Positions 35,346 through 49,217 of a stretch of 64,000 nucleotides of DNA are shown piece after piece; positions within the stretch are counted from its first letter, which is position 1, and the number at the start of each line of letters is the position of its first letter. Source of the stretch: Paguma larvata. Its lineage: Eukaryota; Chordata; Mammalia; Carnivora; Viverridae. The position numbers were made by a program, and so were the translations under genes. The notes beneath the pieces were generated by a model. The model saw nothing but the letters and a program-made list of their open reading frames with translations, had not been told where the DNA came from and ran no database searches. The stretch is from the NCBI GenBank assembly GCA_030068075.1, contig CM057829.1, forward strand, positions 82,575,132-82,639,131, read 5' to 3'.

Positions 35346-36790
35346 GGCCACTCTCTAAGTATCTCCCGAATATTTTCAAGCAATTCATCAGGGACGTTTT
35401 CCCCTGACCTTCCTGCTGTGTGTCCACTGAGCTGTTTCTGTTGCTGTTGACCATCAGGGTAACCACTCTGGTGACTGCCCTCGCTACTGTGACTGGAACA
35501 CTAAGGAAAGTATTCATTTCTTCCCAAACACAAGGCAGCGTCCACACAGCAAATTGTAATGAAGTTTTACCAACCGTCTGGGAAAATAAGAGGTGTATGT
35601 AAAACAAAAAGCAAAAAAAAAACAACTTTCAACAACTGCTCAGGTCCAGACCCATCATAAAAATCCCTTATTGGTCTGCTTCCTCTCATACTCTTAACCC
35701 TTTTCTTTGTGGCCAAGACAATTAATCTCTTACCACATCTCAATTCTGACCTACCCTTGGCTCCACTAAAAGCAGAACAAATTTTCTTCCCCTAATCTAA
35801 AATCCACTTCCTTAGGTCCCAGAACGAACTTTCTCCCAGGATGGAAGTTTCCATTTCTCTTAAAGGAACCACCACCCTTCTCTACAGAGATATGTTTCAT
35901 CTTATGGTCCTAACACCAATTTTACAAAGTAGTCCAATTTATTATGTCTGGTTTATTTCCCCTGCATAACATCATTTATGTGACAGAAACAGCCTGGCCA
36001 GACGGAGTTGCACCTAACTCTATTTCTCCTCATGAGGGAGTCAGGATACACTGGTGTTCAAGTCCCCTTGTTTCTGTGATCTACAATCTTCGCCTGGGTG
36101 ATAACACACAATTCAGAAGAATCTAAGTTCTAAGGCCCACCGAAACACTGGCACTTTGTTTGAATCTCGTGTATCAGTCACTGTGTTCATTCACTCAATC
36201 ACTGATTTATATAAATGTTTGTCTGTGCGAATGTGATGGTAACAGAGCCATGCCATTAAAACAAATTAGACAGGGCCCCTGCCTTCAGTCATCTTATAGT
36301 TTAGATAAAACAAAATATAAGCAACCTGCCAACATTTCTTCCTTTTAGAAAAAGTATTCCAGTTTCCATCTAAAGGTTAGCTCTTTTCTACTGGAAATCA
36401 TCTGGAGGGACTGTTAATTAGGTGCTCCAGTATGGAATGGACACCAATCATCCCCTAATCTCTGCTTCCCTCTCTCTCTCTGAAAACACTCAAAGTCATG
36501 TTGCTAGAAGTGTCTTTACTCATGTGATGATTCATAAAATCATTCATAGCCCACTTGCTCCAACTTTTCCAGAGAAATAGCAACAAGAGTTTGGGCAGCT
36601 GAATCATCTATGAATTTTTCTAAAGCAAGATAAATATTTTTATGCAGTTCAGCCGCATTCATAAAACCTAAAATGAACAATAAACTAAAAGATTATGTGA
36701 AAAATATAGACTGAGTTCCTTTTATGGAAATTCTTAGGAAATGCTTGATGTGGAAGGGCTTTCGAATGGCACTATCTTTTCTCTTTATCA
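35346..36790. other. Intronic DNA, nothing recognised
   Basis: No gene or repeat could be named. Confidence 0.35.
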
Positions 36791-36792
36791 GC

Positions 36793-37465
36793 ATTCTTCG
36801 CAGAGTTAGACCAAACAATCCTAAAATTTATATGGAACCACAAAAGACCCTGAATACCAAGCAATTATAAAACTAAAGAAAAATAAAGAAAAATAAACTG
36901 GAGGCATCACAATCCAGATTTCAAGCTATATTACAAAGCTGTAGTTATCAAGACAGAACTGTACTGACACAAAAATAGACACATAGATCAATGGAACAGA
37001 GTAAAAAATCCAGAAATGGACTCACAACTATACGGCCAACTCATCTTTAACAAAGGATAAAAGAATATCCAATGGAAAAAAAAAAAGGACAGTCTCTTCA
37101 ACAAATGGTGTTGGGAAACCTGGAACGGCAATAAGCAAAGAATGAACCTTGACTGCTTTCTTACACCATACACAAAAATAAACTCAAACTAGATGGAAGG
37201 CCTACATGTGAGACAGGAAACCATCAAAATCCAAGAGGAGAACAGAGGCAGCAACCTCTTTAAACCTTGGCTGGAGCAACTTCTTACTAACATGTCGCCA
37301 AAGGCAAGGGAAACAAAAGCAAACATGAACTATTGGGACTTCAGCAAGATAAAGAGCTTCTGCACAGTGAAGAAAACCATCAACAAAGTTAAAAGGCAAC
37401 CTACAAATAAGAGAAGATAAATGACATAGCCGATCAAGGATTAATATCTAAAATATACAAAGAAC
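36793..37465 (+). pseudogene. L1 ORF2 C-terminal relic
   Basis: The plus strand reads in broken frames as L1 ORF2: [37 protein letters not shown], then an open stretch at 37193-37420 with RQETIKIQEEN and KANMNYWDFSKIKSFC. Stops at several points show it is dead. Both ends are truncated and no A tail is present, so later deletion is likely. Confidence 0.88.
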
Positions 37466-40400
37466 AAATATAACATTTCAATTGTGTGCCTAGATTACCA
37501 ATATTTTTTTAAAAATGTTGATGTTTTATGAAATGAAATGAAACTTTTATGAAATGTTAGGTAATTTCATACTTTGTTATGACAATTATGAATTAGAAAT
37601 AGGGAAACTATGGAAAAATGGGGTTTCCTGAGTTTGTTCAACACCCAGAGCTTAAAATTAAATAGCAAGTATGATTTATTTTGAAATTTTACCATGGAAG
37701 TAATTTCTTCATCATTGTATGCCAAAGAGAATAGTTTTGCTTTATTTTTTAAAATAAATTCATGGATTCATGGACTTTTAAGAGTTGGAATGTGCCTTAA
37801 AATCTTTTCAATTTAACTCCCACTGAATGCTAAAATCCTTTTATCCCCATAATGGACAGATTTTTCTCTTTATTTGAACCCATAAAAAGTGGAAAATTCA
37901 CTGTTTTTGAGACAGTTTATTTCACTGTTGGGCAGGCTTGATAGTTGTCAGGAATTCTCCATTATTCCTGAAATCCTGCCTTCTTAGGCTTCTATACATT
38001 GGTTGTTTAGTGCTATGTCTTTAAATATTTGAAGTGAAAAATAATGTGTCTTCCACTGCCCCTTCTCTTTTCCAGGCTGAAACCCTTACTTTGCAGCAAG
38101 AGAAGGACGTGTTATTTCAGGCAAGGAGAACAACATGAACAAACATGCAGAGGAAGTNNNNNNNNNNNNNNNNNNNNNNNNNNNNNNNNNNNNNNNNNNN
38201 NNNNNNNNNNNNNNNNNNNNNNNNNNNNNNNNNNNNNNNNNNNNNNNNNNNNNNNNNCAGTTTCCTAACCTTGCTCCTTTTTCTATTTGCCCTAAGTCTT
38301 CCTTCCTAGTGGGGAAAAAAAAACTAAATTATTACTACACTCCCTTTTGTTGTTAAGCCCCCTTTCTCTTTTTCAGATTTAAACATACCATAACAAAACT
38401 GTTACAGCTCGTTCAAAAAATAAGGATTAAGAACTTTAACTAATTAGGTATTCATATATGCATCTTGACTAAGTTCCTTTATGATACTGACTGGCAGTGG
38501 TAATTCTAAAATTGTATAGTCACAGTCCAGACGTTACAATTGGAACTGTAACTTTCAGCATGGATCCAAGTATGGCTTAATTTCTTAGCTCAATAAAAAC
38601 AAGTTAGAATTCAAATTATGAAAGTTTTGCTACATATTATGAGTTGTGATTTTTATTTATAAATTTACCTTTCCAATATGAAACTTTCTTCTGAGTTTAA
38701 TATTAAAAGTTCAATTTTATAAATTTTTATAAATAACGAACATGATCAATGATTTGAAAAGGTAAAAATTGATTTGCTGTTATACCTAAATAATACTTCT
38801 GCTAAGGACAGAGACTGGTTCAAAACAGAAAGATATGCCATCATTAGATCAAAATTTTGCAACAATAATGAGTAATAGCTATTAATAAGGTTTAATCTTT
38901 TTAAATTGATATGCATAAACTGAATGATAATACCTAAAATTACTGTCATGTAAGGAAGGCGAAAGACAAAACGTTGCCAACTATATGCCTAGATTTCAAT
39001 AAATAAAAACGCAGAGTGGGTAAGGAAGATGTACTTTCAATATGTGAATCCACTTAGTAGATGGGAAGGTATATTCTGATAGGTTTCAAACCAGGGAAGA
39101 GAACAGAATTTTCTGAACAGCAAATGAAAAGCTATTGCCAAAATCCATAACACTGTAGGAAAAGATGCACGGGGAAAGAAAGAGAAATCAGAGGAGAGGG
39201 ATGGAAAAGAACATCCACTTCCCACACTGAAGGATGAAGGATGTTAGAAAGAACGGTGACTACACATACAGTGATGGGCTGGAAAATAATCCTGAAAATC
39301 AGCGAGAGCCTTTTGAATTTGAAGTGAGTACCAATGTTGTTGTATTGAAAAAAGTTAAAAAGTGGTAAACTGATCAAACCATTAGGTTCAGCCTTGAAAA
39401 GCACAGTCCTCTCATATATCATGTGTGTGCAGAATAAACATCAGAAACAGCAAGAAGCATGACCAAAATAGCAAACTTTAAAAGTTCCTATCAGGTTTCC
39501 TTTGCGAACTAAAATACTGTCCCAACATATTAAACTTGGAGCCACATGTTTTCCAGCTCCAGCTCAGAACCCAAATGCCTAAGCTTAGCATGTGTTTAAA
39601 GGTCAGTCTGAGAAAGAAATTTTGCAGAAGCCTGACGGTCCCTCTGCCCTTGCAAGGACTGAGGGGCTAAGGTGTGAAGGTTTCTCAGAGGAGATTCAGT
39701 CAGGAACCACCAGGTTATGCGTCAGAGTTCCTGTCCTCTCCCAAAGTCTAGGTTTCTGATAATATAGGAGGCGTCCACTATTCTCATTTTAAAGCACATT
39801 TATATACAATTGTCACAATACCCATAACATGCAATTGCTAAAATTCACCATCCTAGGATCTGCAAAATACTACAAGAATTGAGAGTTGAAAAAAATAAGA
39901 AAAAAATTGACTTTGTCATATGGCATAGGAAAACTCAACAACCTACTTGAAAATAAAGGAGTAAAAGTTCGTTTATAATGTTTTTCTTTGTGAAGGAAAA
40001 TTTAATGACATTACTAAGGTAGCTTTATTTTGTTTTTGTTCCTTTTTAAATATGCAATCGTCCAAGAATATCCTGTAAGAGTTTTCCACCTCCTTGTAAA
40101 AGTCAATTGAGATTTCCACAGAGAGAGAAATCTTAATTATTCAGCACTTACAAATTAAAATATTAGTGCAGAGCAATTTAGAAATCTAAAAATGGGTCAA
40201 GGAAAAAATAAACTTAATTTTTTGTTCCATTATGTTGACTTATGTTTTTTTACCCCTGGGGCAGGTAGTAGTGGGCAGTGAATGCGTGTGGGGGGGTGGG
40301 GTAATTGTGCACGCACACATGCATATATATGTATGTGTGTATATATGTCTATACACATGTGTGCGTATGTATGGTGTGTGATGTCAAAATGGAAAAAAAA

Positions 40401-42610
40401 AAAACCTAGAAAGAATATGTTCTGATTTAACTTTGGGATATGTCATGAATGAACTGTTAGAACTATAAATGAGGTCTTCAGTTGTCCCATTTAAAAAAAA
40501 AAAAAGAGAGCGAGACAAAAAAAACCTCTCATTTATTTTTTATAATCTTTAAGGTACACTCAAACTCCAAGAATTTATTATTCTAATTGTCTTGGAAGGG
40601 ATTATGCCCTCAAGGAGTTTAAAAATGTCGATAGAACAATTGTGTTACAAGAAATGTATATATTTGACTCGGCGAGGTCCTACCTCACATCTCCTTTCAA
40701 GTATAAAACTACAGGAAAAGATTAACTGAAATAAAAACACGACATAGGGTAAACTATTTTGTCTGTTAAAAGTCATAGATACGAAGAAATGTTTTTAAAA
40801 TCAATCAAGTTTATGTATTTAATCCATCTACTAGTTTAAATTAATGTCGTTAATTAATGTCATTAGGTAGGTTATTGCCATTTGATGTCATTGTCTACAA
40901 GGGAACTAGTTTAGCTAATAACAATAAACTACTAAATAAATATCGGACATATAAATCCACTGGAAAATACAGAGTAGTATAGTAAAGTATTTTTCTCAGA
41001 ATAAACTTTTATTATATCAAGTGATACTTTAGATATATTCTACCCCTCCACACCTATGCCATCCATTCCTACCATTAGTCCCTCTTTTTCAGAAAGAATA
41101 GTCTTAAAAAGTAGAGTAGGTAACACTAACAACAGATTGTTAACCAACTTAACAAATGATAAATGCAAGACAAGCAGGTAATTATTATATCTGATTGATA
41201 TTCTACTTTATTAATAAAAGTATCATGGTGCTCCCTTCTCCAAATCTTAGGTTTTCTATAAAAGGTTGTAATTTAGTGTTAATGGCTTCAGTGAAGGTCA
41301 GAGGCTAATATCACCACAGGTGAGAAGCTAAACTAGGTATTAGTTGGGTGAAACATGAAATAAAATAGAAAACACAGTATGTGTCCTTTCAAAGCCTCCT
41401 GATTTTCTATTAGAAGCAGGAGATAATATCATCATCAGAAGTAATTTTTTCATTTGAAACGAAAAGGCTCAAAATCCACAGCACAAAAAATGTAACCATG
41501 AAAAAAATGTCAACCTCCTATACTCCAGAATGTATTTTCCCTGGTTTTCTATGTCATTCATTGACCCCAGATTAAACAAAACTAAACTAAATAATAAACC
41601 TTCCATAAGACCACAGAATTTGAGAGAAATGATACACATGTATTTCAACTGAGGTATGAATTATTCTGTGTTCCCCTGAGAGGCTGTTATTGGGAAAAAT
41701 ACTATGATGTATACACACAGAATCTATAGTTTTTAACAAAATTGATATCACAGATATAAAGTAAAAAGTAATGTCCATAATTCATTAACTTGACCTAAAC
41801 GAAAAGCTGAATTGCTTTTGCTACCAGATTTTTTAAAACCTCAACTTAAATATGCATGTAACCTTCTACTTTTCATATAACATTGCATGAATATTCTAGT
41901 AAAGACACGCTTCCATAAACTAAATTTGTAGGTTGTTTTGCAGAAGATGGAAAAACTTAAATTCTCTTAAATGTGAAGAAAATTAGAATGAAGAGGATTC
42001 CTGAGATTTTCCTCTCTGAATCACCCATTAGATTTTTATACACATAGAGGAAAACATCAAATAATACAGCTAGGTCAAATTTCTCCCATGAAAATAATAT
42101 TGTTAGTTGCACCAAATAACTATATTATGCACAATAACATCATAAATGAAATCTTTTGTAGATTATAATTATACTGATAATAATCTTGAAATTGAATACA
42201 GAAATTTGCATTTTTCAAAATGCAAAATTTTCAGGTATCATTGATTTGTATTAGGATACTGCGTGCCAGAAATTAATGCCAATTTAAGCTTCCACTGGAA
42301 ATATTAAGGATTAACCACATACTTGCCAAAGTTAGGACAATTGGAAATGTTCTGAAGTCATATAAATCACACATAACAAGGTAAATCCTATATATTAATT
42401 TCATATTTCCTTCCTTCCTTATTTTTTCCTCACTTCAGATCTTCCTTCTTCCTGTCCTTTGTTTATTGAATAGTTATCATTTTCAAAGCACTGTGGCCAC
42501 ATGCAAAGATGATTGAAGATGAGTAAAAAGCAGTATAATTTTAAGTGAAGTATACAATGTCCTAGTAGTAAATAAATTCTAATTTAACTGTGACAATGAT
42601 ATTTTTCCAT
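37466..42610. other. Intronic DNA, mostly unassigned
   Basis: It contains the 100-base gap at 38158-38257 and a TG/TA microsatellite at about 40288-40380. Several T- or A-runs are present. No gene, SINE or young L1 recognised. Confidence 0.45.
38158..38257. other. Assembly gap (100 N)
   Basis: Exactly 100 N are present. A round 100 is commonly a placeholder for a gap of unknown size. Flanking sequence is ordinary intron 3 with no repeat tract visible at either edge. Confidence 0.99.
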
Positions 42611-42611
42611 G

Positions 42612-42715
42612 TTTTTAAAGTGGGGGATGGGCATTGAGGAGGGCACTTGTTGGGCTGAGCACTGGGGGTTGTGTGGAAACCAATTTAACAATAAATTATA
42701 TTTTAAAAAATATGA
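42612..42715 (+). repeat. Felid-type L1 3' end, plus
   Basis: GGGCATTGAGGAGGGCACTT, GTTGGGCTGAGCACTGGGGG and GGAAACCAATTTAACAATAA with an A-rich end match the felid L1 terminus. Only about 100 bases are present. Confidence 0.8.
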
Positions 42716-43139
42716 GCAAATATCTCTGTAAAGGACGGAAGAACTAATGACAGTGGTGACTTTATAAAAAGGCCCTGAGGGAGAGGAGCATAGACATGGC
42801 ATTCATTCCAGATCTATGCACATTAACCTATTCAAAAATGCCTTAAACAAGTAGTACTATCTTCTGAGAGTGAATAACTGAAGAGTTTAAAAAAAATTGC
42901 AATGCAGTTACAACTCAAATAACAATATATTTGAACAGGACACTAAATTTATAAGTTTCTGATTTACAGAATTCAGTATAATATTAGCTTAAAGATTGAT
43001 ATCTCAGGTTCTTGTTATTGTTTTGTTTTGTTTTGTAATTCAAGATAACATTTAAATATATGAATTGAAAGAAAAATAATCTCATCACAAAAGTCACTTT
43101 CCCATATAAGATAAACATAAATATACTTCAAGACCTTCT

Positions 43140-43257
43140 TATTTTATTTTTTTAAAGGCTATTTTTTTAAGTAATCTCCACACCCAATGTGGGGCTTGAA
43201 CTCACAACTCCAAGATCATGAGTTGCACACTCTTCTGCTGAGCCAGCCAGGTGCCCC
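43140..43257 (-). repeat. Older tRNA-type carnivore SINE, minus
   Basis: AAGTAATCTCCACACCCAAT, GTGGGGCTTGAACTCACAAC and CTGAGCCAGCCAGGTGCCCC mark a short tRNA-like element without the long TC tract. It is the last carnivore SINE before the end of the window. Confidence 0.85.
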
Positions 43258-44660
43258 AAGACCTTCTTACTTTAGAAAATGTTACCAGGCTCCTGCAACT
43301 CTCTCTTTCTCAAGACATAGATATTAGTAACAAGGGTGAAATGGCTTTGATTTCATTACAGGAGGGAAACGGAGAAATTTAAAGAAAGACACACAAAAAC
43401 AATGGCAAAGAGAGAATGGGAATATGACAATCAATAAATATAAATACTTATATATTATTTTCAGAGAAATAAATTCCATTTCTGGAGCACACTTCTGTCC
43501 AGGTTTTCTAATTATTAGCATATCATCTTGCTATATGCTGTGAGAACAAAATATAACAAAGGGTCTCCTACTCATAAGGTTTAAGGCTAATTATAGAGGC
43601 CAGCCATATACAACAAGAAAGTAAATAGTAACATGAATATGAGATTAAAAAAAAACTATATGCCTTGGCAGTGGGCAGTGTATGATTAAATCTTTGAGAA
43701 AGTTGATATTTATTGGAAGACAAAGGTGATACAAGAACTGAACTAGCTGGGTACTATGGTCAGTAGTAGAAAACCATTAAGTAAGTTTTGCTTGTTAAGA
43801 AGCTCAGAAGCTGTAAAACAAAGTACAAATAAGGATTAAAATCAGATCACATATGATGATTCCCATAAGGAAAGGGCAAAGTACGTATAAGTACCCACAA
43901 GGAGAAATGATCTAACGGAATAAGTCATTTAATTTGCAATTATAAGGAAAGGAAACATTTCAAGGAGTTGAGACATAATGGTGGCACTGCAGGTAGAAGA
44001 AGGAAGTCACAGTAAGTCCCAGGAGAATGTCACTACCAGTAACTGCCATAGGAATTTGGAAGACAGAGGTCACTAAAGAAGTTAATGGCAGGGTCATTGA
44101 AGAAGTCGGGGATGCGCAGGATTTAGACACAACAGGTAATTGTGAGATGCCACAATAGTTCACTTTTTTCCTATTTATTTGGGGCCAAATATTAAGTAAT
44201 GGGGCATCATAAAAAAAGACTGCAAAATGACAGACCAGTACCAGGCAGGGGACCCGGGCTTTGAGTATGATAAATATGAGAAAGTTAGAAAAGATGAGGG
44301 TCAAGTTGCAAGGACCTAAATGCCAGGCTAGAAAACGGGGAATATTTTATTGGTAATATGAAGCCTGAAATTTTCTGATTAATAAAGTATTATTATCTAT
44401 GCTGTGCTTGACAAAGGTGCATCCTGTCTTCCAGGTGGGGAAAAAAAAAAAAAAAAAAAGAACTGCGATAGGAAAGATACTGGCAAAGCAGATGATATAT
44501 TTAGCATGCTGGGGAAGACAGAGATATTAAATATTTTGAAATTATAACTAAAAGAAAATGTTCAGATTTGTAGCACCTTTCAATATCCTGGAAGAATGTT
44601 TCTTTTTATAAAAGACTTTGTGATAGATTAACTGCCCATCTGTAAAGAGGAAGGGACTGT
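43258..44660. other. Intronic DNA, possible L2 relic
   Basis: 43560-44330 weakly resembles reverse L2 (AGGCCAGCCATATACAACAA, then TAGTAACATGAATATGAGAT). A poly-A run lies at 44442-44459. No gene recognised. Confidence 0.35.
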
Positions 44661-44664
44661 ATTG

Positions 44665-44776
44665 GTGAGGAGTAAAGATTCCAGAGCCAGACCACCTGGA
44701 GTAAACAGCAGACTAACGCTCTGAGATTGTGGATACTTAACCCGCCTCTCACTGTGCTTTGGTTGCCTTACAAAAA

Positions 44777-44820
<44 letters not shown>

Positions 44821-45065
44821 TTTCATCTATATATCATATGCATATGTAACCATACACACATGCATATTGTTTATATATGCATCTCATATATATAATTTAG
44901 TAGAGGTAAATAATGTAATACTTCTCCAGGAGTATTTTTTGTCCTTTAATCAGGGTGATAATAGTGCCTACCTACTGGATTAAATAAGTTAGTAAATCTT
45001 CCTCTGAAACTAAATGAATTAATACATGTGAAACACTTAAAACAAGCTCTTGCCATCTATTAACT
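44665..45065 (+). repeat. MIR split by a (TG)n/TA microsatellite
   Basis: The 5' part (CCAGAGCCAGACCACCTGGA) and the 3' part (TAATAGTGCCTACCTACTGG, then AATGAATTAATACATGTGAA) of a MIR are separated by about 200 bases that begin with (TG)n at 44779-44818. Confidence 0.65.
44779..44818. repeat. (TG)n microsatellite, about 20 units
   Basis: This is an uninterrupted TG run of about 40 bases, followed by TATTTTCATC and a looser TA/CA zone. It is long and pure enough to be polymorphic. Confidence 0.97.
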
Positions 45066-45770
45066 AGAAAGCAAACAAAATCTATGACTTGATTTTGTTG
45101 AATGCCTTGAATATCCCCTTTTAAATTATTTAAACTTGTCTTCTATTTACTACTGCTCTATCACCTGAGCCCTATATTTTACACAGACGCTAACTTAATT
45201 TAAAAACCCATATATTCAAGACACAATTCAAGGTGTTGGGTGTTGTCATATGAAATACCAAGTTACACATAACTTACAGCTGTTAAAAAAAAAAAGTTAA
45301 CGCTCCAAATAATATAAAAATGCAGAGAACAAAAGATCACTCACAAACCCACCAATTTGGCACATCGATTATGTTATTTATGCGTGTATCTATTCTTTTC
45401 CCTATGCGTATTCTAAACGTCAGTGTCTACAAAATTTTATTCTTTAGTTTTCATTCAAAATTATTAGTAGAGAGAAATTTAAAATTCCTACATCATATTG
45501 CTGATATTTTAAGGACTAAGTTCAGTCAAGGTGATGCACTTAACTTTGGACATTTAGGTTATTTCTAATTTCAAATCATCTCCTATGTTGGAGGAAGAAG
45601 AGGTTATGTAAAAGATTCTTTTCTTTCCTTGAAATATCTTCTCCAGTAAATTACCAGGCATGAGATTACTGACTTAAAGGATATTTAACTATTTGTGGCC
45701 TGTGAGATCTATCCTCATTCACTCACTGCCATGAGATTTCTTTACTTAGCAAACACCTTGTTGCATTATT
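45066..45770. other. Intronic DNA, nothing recognised
   Basis: No gene or repeat could be named. Confidence 0.35.
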
Positions 45771-45774
45771 AATA

Positions 45775-46030
45775 ACGAGATAATAGCAAACATTCATTGA
45801 TTATTTGCTATGTCCCAGATACTATTCTTAGGGTTTTTACATGCATTATTTCATTCAATTCTAACAGGAACCCTGTGCGGGAGGTACTATTTTTATTAGC
45901 CCTATTTTATGCTGGAGGAAATTAAGGCATACAGAGGTTGTCCTAATTTACACACCTGGTATGTTGTAGAGCCAGAATTTGAAAACTCCGCTACTCTACA
46001 TCTGAGCTATTAACCCTGCAGTGTATCTCA
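45775..46030 (-). repeat. MIR element (antisense)
   Basis: CAAACATTCATTGATTATTT, GCTGGAGGAAATTAAGGCAT, and TAGAGCCAGAATTTGAAAAC through TGAGCTATTAACCCTGCAGT give a nearly full reverse MIR. Confidence 0.78.
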
Positions 46031-48945
46031 CTTTTCTGTATATATCTGATTATACACACGATATGTTATAAAGCCTTAATTTGTTATCATGAAAAGTGAT
46101 ACCACAAATTACATGCTACTTTTCTGTGAAAAAAAACACAAGGGTTTCAAAAATATAATCAACAAACACAGATTTTAATATTATCAATGCTTTCAAATTG
46201 AATAAACGCTTTAATTTATTCAATTATATATGTTATAGGTCCATAAATTATATATTCATAAGATAGTGATAGACCTATCGACGTATTAATATAAAATACT
46301 AAGAAGCAACTGTGAGGGAAATTCCTTATAATTAAATTTAGAAATCTACATTATTTGAATTCTCTTTTCCATTAGACTCATTAAAGGCAATGCTTAAATT
46401 TTTGTCTTAATTTAGAAAATCAAAATTAAATGACATAATGTAAGTAGATCAGATGTCTATAATCTGATATGTGTGCATGTAAACTGCATTACGTTCTTGG
46501 ATTTTTTACAATTAGGGTGACCGTACGGTCTATCATCGTAGATCATGTTAGTTTATCATGTTATCACACTCTTGAAAGCAAAAGAGAAGCGGTGTTAATA
46601 GAACAATCATCCCAAGCAAACTAGACATATGGCCTAGACCTTTCTTGGAATAGTTTCACCATTTCTTTAGTAAATAAAATCCACTGGTTGAATCCCAGAA
46701 CAAATTTTAGTATGCAGCATGGTATGGCAGAGGAAAAAAAGACTTAAATTGGTAAACAGGATACTGGATTCTCATCCAGTTTTCATACGTATTAATATCC
46801 CCGAGCTTCAGTTCCTTCTTATGTTAAACGAGAGAAAAAATAATACTTTCCACCTCTCAATCACGTGATAAGGACCAAACAGTAAAATGAACGATTGTCC
46901 CTTGTAAACCGCCAGTTACCCACACAAATCCAAGTTCTAAAACTACACTCCACACGTTGACAAATACTATTCCAGTTTTTAAATGAAATCAAATTATACA
47001 AAAGTTCCAAAAATTTCAAAATATAGTTCAGAATATATTTATTTATCTTCTGAATATATTTATATATGTAAAATATAATATAAACTGCCAGTTCGTGTAG
47101 AGGCTGTAACAACTCATGGTAAATTTCTTTTAAATGCTTTTTTGACAGTAAAAGCTTGCTAACCAACTGAAATTATATATTATAAAACAACTGAAGAGAT
47201 GTCTTCATAATAGAATCATCACGAAGAATTAGAAGTGTTCCATATATTAGTACGATTGAGAAACAAGAGGTTCTCAAAATGGAGTTCTTTATTTTTCCAA
47301 AATCATGAAGAAGAAAAAAGCTCTACAGAACAGATCCAAACTGTGATCGGTTTTCACAGTTGTTCGTATTTCAAATTATACTCTAACAGATATCACCATG
47401 GACTTCCACTCTACCAAGTGCCTTGATAAACTTGCCTTTAAGTGGCTAACTACCCTCATTTGGCTAGGAACCCACTCGCATCCTCTCCCAAACACTTCAG
47501 TTTTTCTCAATATGGAACTGGAATTTGTTTTCAAACTCTTAACAGGATCATTGAAAGGAAACAGGAGGAATACTATAAAGGCAGGCCTGGATTGATTCCA
47601 GAGGCAAGTACTCTCACAGCAATGCACTGGAATTATGCCAGGAAGGGAAGTGTTTTTGCAAATGAACATAGTGGCATAGTTAAGTATAAGGTCTTTAATT
47701 CCTTTGTCAACAACACCAAGGTTAAAAATTAAGAAAGCTACGTGATAAACAATTTGCTTGACTCTCCACGGTGCGCACATACCCTTTCAGTTGAGCCATA
47801 AGGAGGCCTCTTGGCTAATAACATATTTTTTTTAGTGAACTCTGTTTTAATACCTAATTCCACCTATTCCAATGCACGATTAATATAGATGACAGGGAAG
47901 TAATTTTACTTTATTTTAATCACCTTAGTGTGGTTTGCAGGTGACAATAATTTTGGTACTCAAATGTGGCTCCAATTCTTGAAGCCAAAAATAAAGAAAT
48001 ATGAATAGTTTTAATAGTACCACATTTAATGATATTATTTTGCTGATTTGGAAGAAATTGGAAGTGTTTTTTTCAAAGTAAATGCCTTTATTGGAGTTAA
48101 AGACTACTATTCTTACTAAATCCTATATTTATAAGTATAGAAATCAAAGAGTTCCTGTTTGTTTTTAACAAATAAATGCGTGCAGAAATCATTTGAGTTA
48201 AATTACACAAAATGATTCAAAAATACAATAATTTTCTCTAAAAATCTTTAAGCCTTAAAAGAGCAGAATTATAATGTTATTTCCTAGACTTTTCTTAGAC
48301 AAATTTAATTGGGCATTTTTATGTATATTCCTGTTTTATTAATTATGTTTCCCATTTTTAATTGTGCAAAAGTTTAAATTCCACTTTCACATCAATCAAA
48401 ATCTGTGTAACTACTCAAAGTGGCTGCTTTTACAGCTAAACTTAATAACCTTAAATTTTCTTATTATAGTTGTTTTCAAGTAACTGTTGTTAATTTCCAG
48501 TGGATAAGAACATTGCCTTTCACTGAATTGATTAGTTAACTAAGAATATTTCTATACTTCCCCAGTGGCTAGCATTCCACCTACTATTACTGATGAATCC
48601 TCCTCAGTTTTTGATTTCCGCATGTATGGAACCTGTAGAAAAATCTCAATTAGAAATTCTACCACTGGAAGGGACAGGGAAAGAGGACAGAGGGTATGAC
48701 AGTTTTGACTCTGTCAGGAGAGTATCAAAGGAAGTTGCTAAACTGGTCTGTAGGACCTGAACTTAGAGTGTCTGTTTGTTTTGCCCTGAGTGCACCTTAC
48801 GCTATCAGCTACATCATGGATGATAATTGAGTGCTGGGGTCCTCAGTATTTTACCTGCTAGCGACCATCCACTTTGATATTTATAGTATTATAAGAGTAT
48901 TTAACTCTTCAACCAGGATAGAAAAATATATTTGCTCAGTTACTC
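46031..48945. other. Intronic DNA, mostly unassigned
   Basis: A weak MIR may lie at 46690-46860. 46510-46570 (GGGTGACCGTACGGTCTATC) has a short perfect palindrome ACCGTACGGT. 47235-47780 has overlapping open frames on both strands without known homology. No gene is supported. Confidence 0.4.
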
Positions 48946-48951
48946 CGTCTA

Positions 48952-49169
48952 AATATTGTGTCCAATAGAAATATAATGCGAGCTATGTATGGAATTTTTA
49001 AATTTGTAGTAGTCACATTAAAAAAGAGTAGAAGAGAAACAATTAAATTGATTTTAATATTGTACTTTATTTAACCCAGTATATCTAAAGTATGATTCTT
49101 TCAATATGTAAGCAACGTAAAAAATTACTAATTACTAATTACATTCTTTATATACATATATATATACAC

Positions 49170-49217
<48 letters not shown>

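Noticed and set aside
43960..44304. 114-codon minus-strand frame
   Set aside because: It overlaps a possible L2 relic and shows no protein similarity or exon signals.
46510..46570. Palindrome ACCGTACGGT as a regulatory site
   Set aside because: It is a single short palindrome with no partner or context; it may belong to an old repeat.
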